Below, piece after piece: positions 21,855 through 22,180 of a stretch of DNA of 22,180 nucleotides. Source of the stretch: Phoronis ovalis (taxonomy: Eukaryota > Phoronida > Phoronidae); assembly GCA_028565635.1 (NCBI GenBank), contig JAOXYB010091273.1, forward strand, positions 1 to 22,180, read 5' to 3'. Position 1 is the stretch's first letter. Every line of letters starts with the position of its first letter. Position numbers and translations under genes: made by a program. Below the pieces are notes generated by a model. The model ran no database searches. It saw only the letters and a list, made by a program, of their open reading frames with translations, and was not told the origin of the DNA.

Positions 21855-22022
21855 CTTTCTCCTGTAAAATGTTAAAAAATGAATCTTATTGAACTATTCA
21901 AGTTTATAGGATATAATTCTTTTGTAACCGATCTATACAGTTGTAATATATTACAGGTTCGAATATGATAACAAAATTAGCTGCCTAAAATGATATTGTG
22001 TTATTAGTTAGTTATTTAACCG
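21855..22022 (-). other. Upstream region / 5' UTR intron of the SR-protein gene
   Basis: A minus-strand acceptor TTTTACAG at about 21862-21869 precedes a 7-nt leader and the ATG, so the rest of this segment is probably a 5' UTR intron. It is AT-rich and no promoter was identified. Confidence 0.5.
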
Positions 22023-22180
22023 TCCGGGGGGGTACTCAAGGTTTTTTTGACTACGGGGATGTGCCGCAGAACCCAATCCAAAATTTTGGCTTTCGGTAGT
22101 AATCCCAATCCAAATTTTTGAAATATAAGGGTAGCAATCCAAAATTTAAAAATATCCGAGTAGCAATCCATGTTTACGCA
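22023..22180 (+). mobile_element. Left end of an oligo-G-bordered repeat with 29-32-bp units, cut by the window edge
   Basis: It starts with GTCCGGGGGGGTACTCAAGG and continues into imperfect units sharing AATCCAAAATTT. The AATCC cores lie at 22075, 22107, 22136 and 22165 (spacing 32, 29, 29). Architecture resembles the two copies around the SCFD1/ZW10 promoter, but unit sequence differs, so kinship is uncertain. Confidence 0.55.

Overview
The window is invertebrate metazoan nuclear DNA. It is AT-rich, has many short introns with GT/AG borders, and its proteins are clearly animal-like. The phylum cannot be fixed from the sequence. There is no operon, CRISPR array or prokaryotic signal. Nearly all coding sequence lies in short exons, so open reading frames alone miss several of them.

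Layout: (1) 1-147 is the 3' end of a non-LTR retrotransposon reverse-transcriptase ORF. (2) 980-11870, minus strand, is a complete 19-exon SCFD1/Sly1 gene (629 aa predicted), the Sec1/Munc18 protein of ER-Golgi transport. Its 1.55-kb first intron holds a GC-richer, LTR-like block and a repeat copy. (3) 11871-12362 is a 492-bp gap between two divergent start codons. (4) 12363-18349, plus strand, is a complete 7-exon ZW10 gene (747 aa predicted), kinetochore RZZ and ER NRZ/Dsl1 tether subunit. It carries a related repeat in intron 1, a 37-bp tandem duplication over the exon-5 splice donor, and a decayed tRNA-Phe in intron 5. (5) 19681-21854, minus strand, is a three-exon single-RRM SR splicing-factor gene (398 aa predicted), convergent with ZW10. 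(6) 22023-22180 is the start of another oligo-G-bordered, internally periodic repeat that runs off the window.

The most notable arrangement is the head-to-head pair SCFD1-ZW10. The Sly1 protein and ZW10 (the animal Dsl1 counterpart) act on the same syntaxin-18 membrane-fusion machinery at the ER. In yeast, DSL1 was named for its dependence on a SLY1 allele. Here the two genes share one short upstream region, and both first introns contain copies of the same repeat family, so the shared promoter and both first exons sit between two direct repeat copies. Repeat units within these copies recur about every 32 bp with A-tracts in phase.

All gene models were built by hand from splice-site phase and remembered family sequence. 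No alignment or expression data were available.
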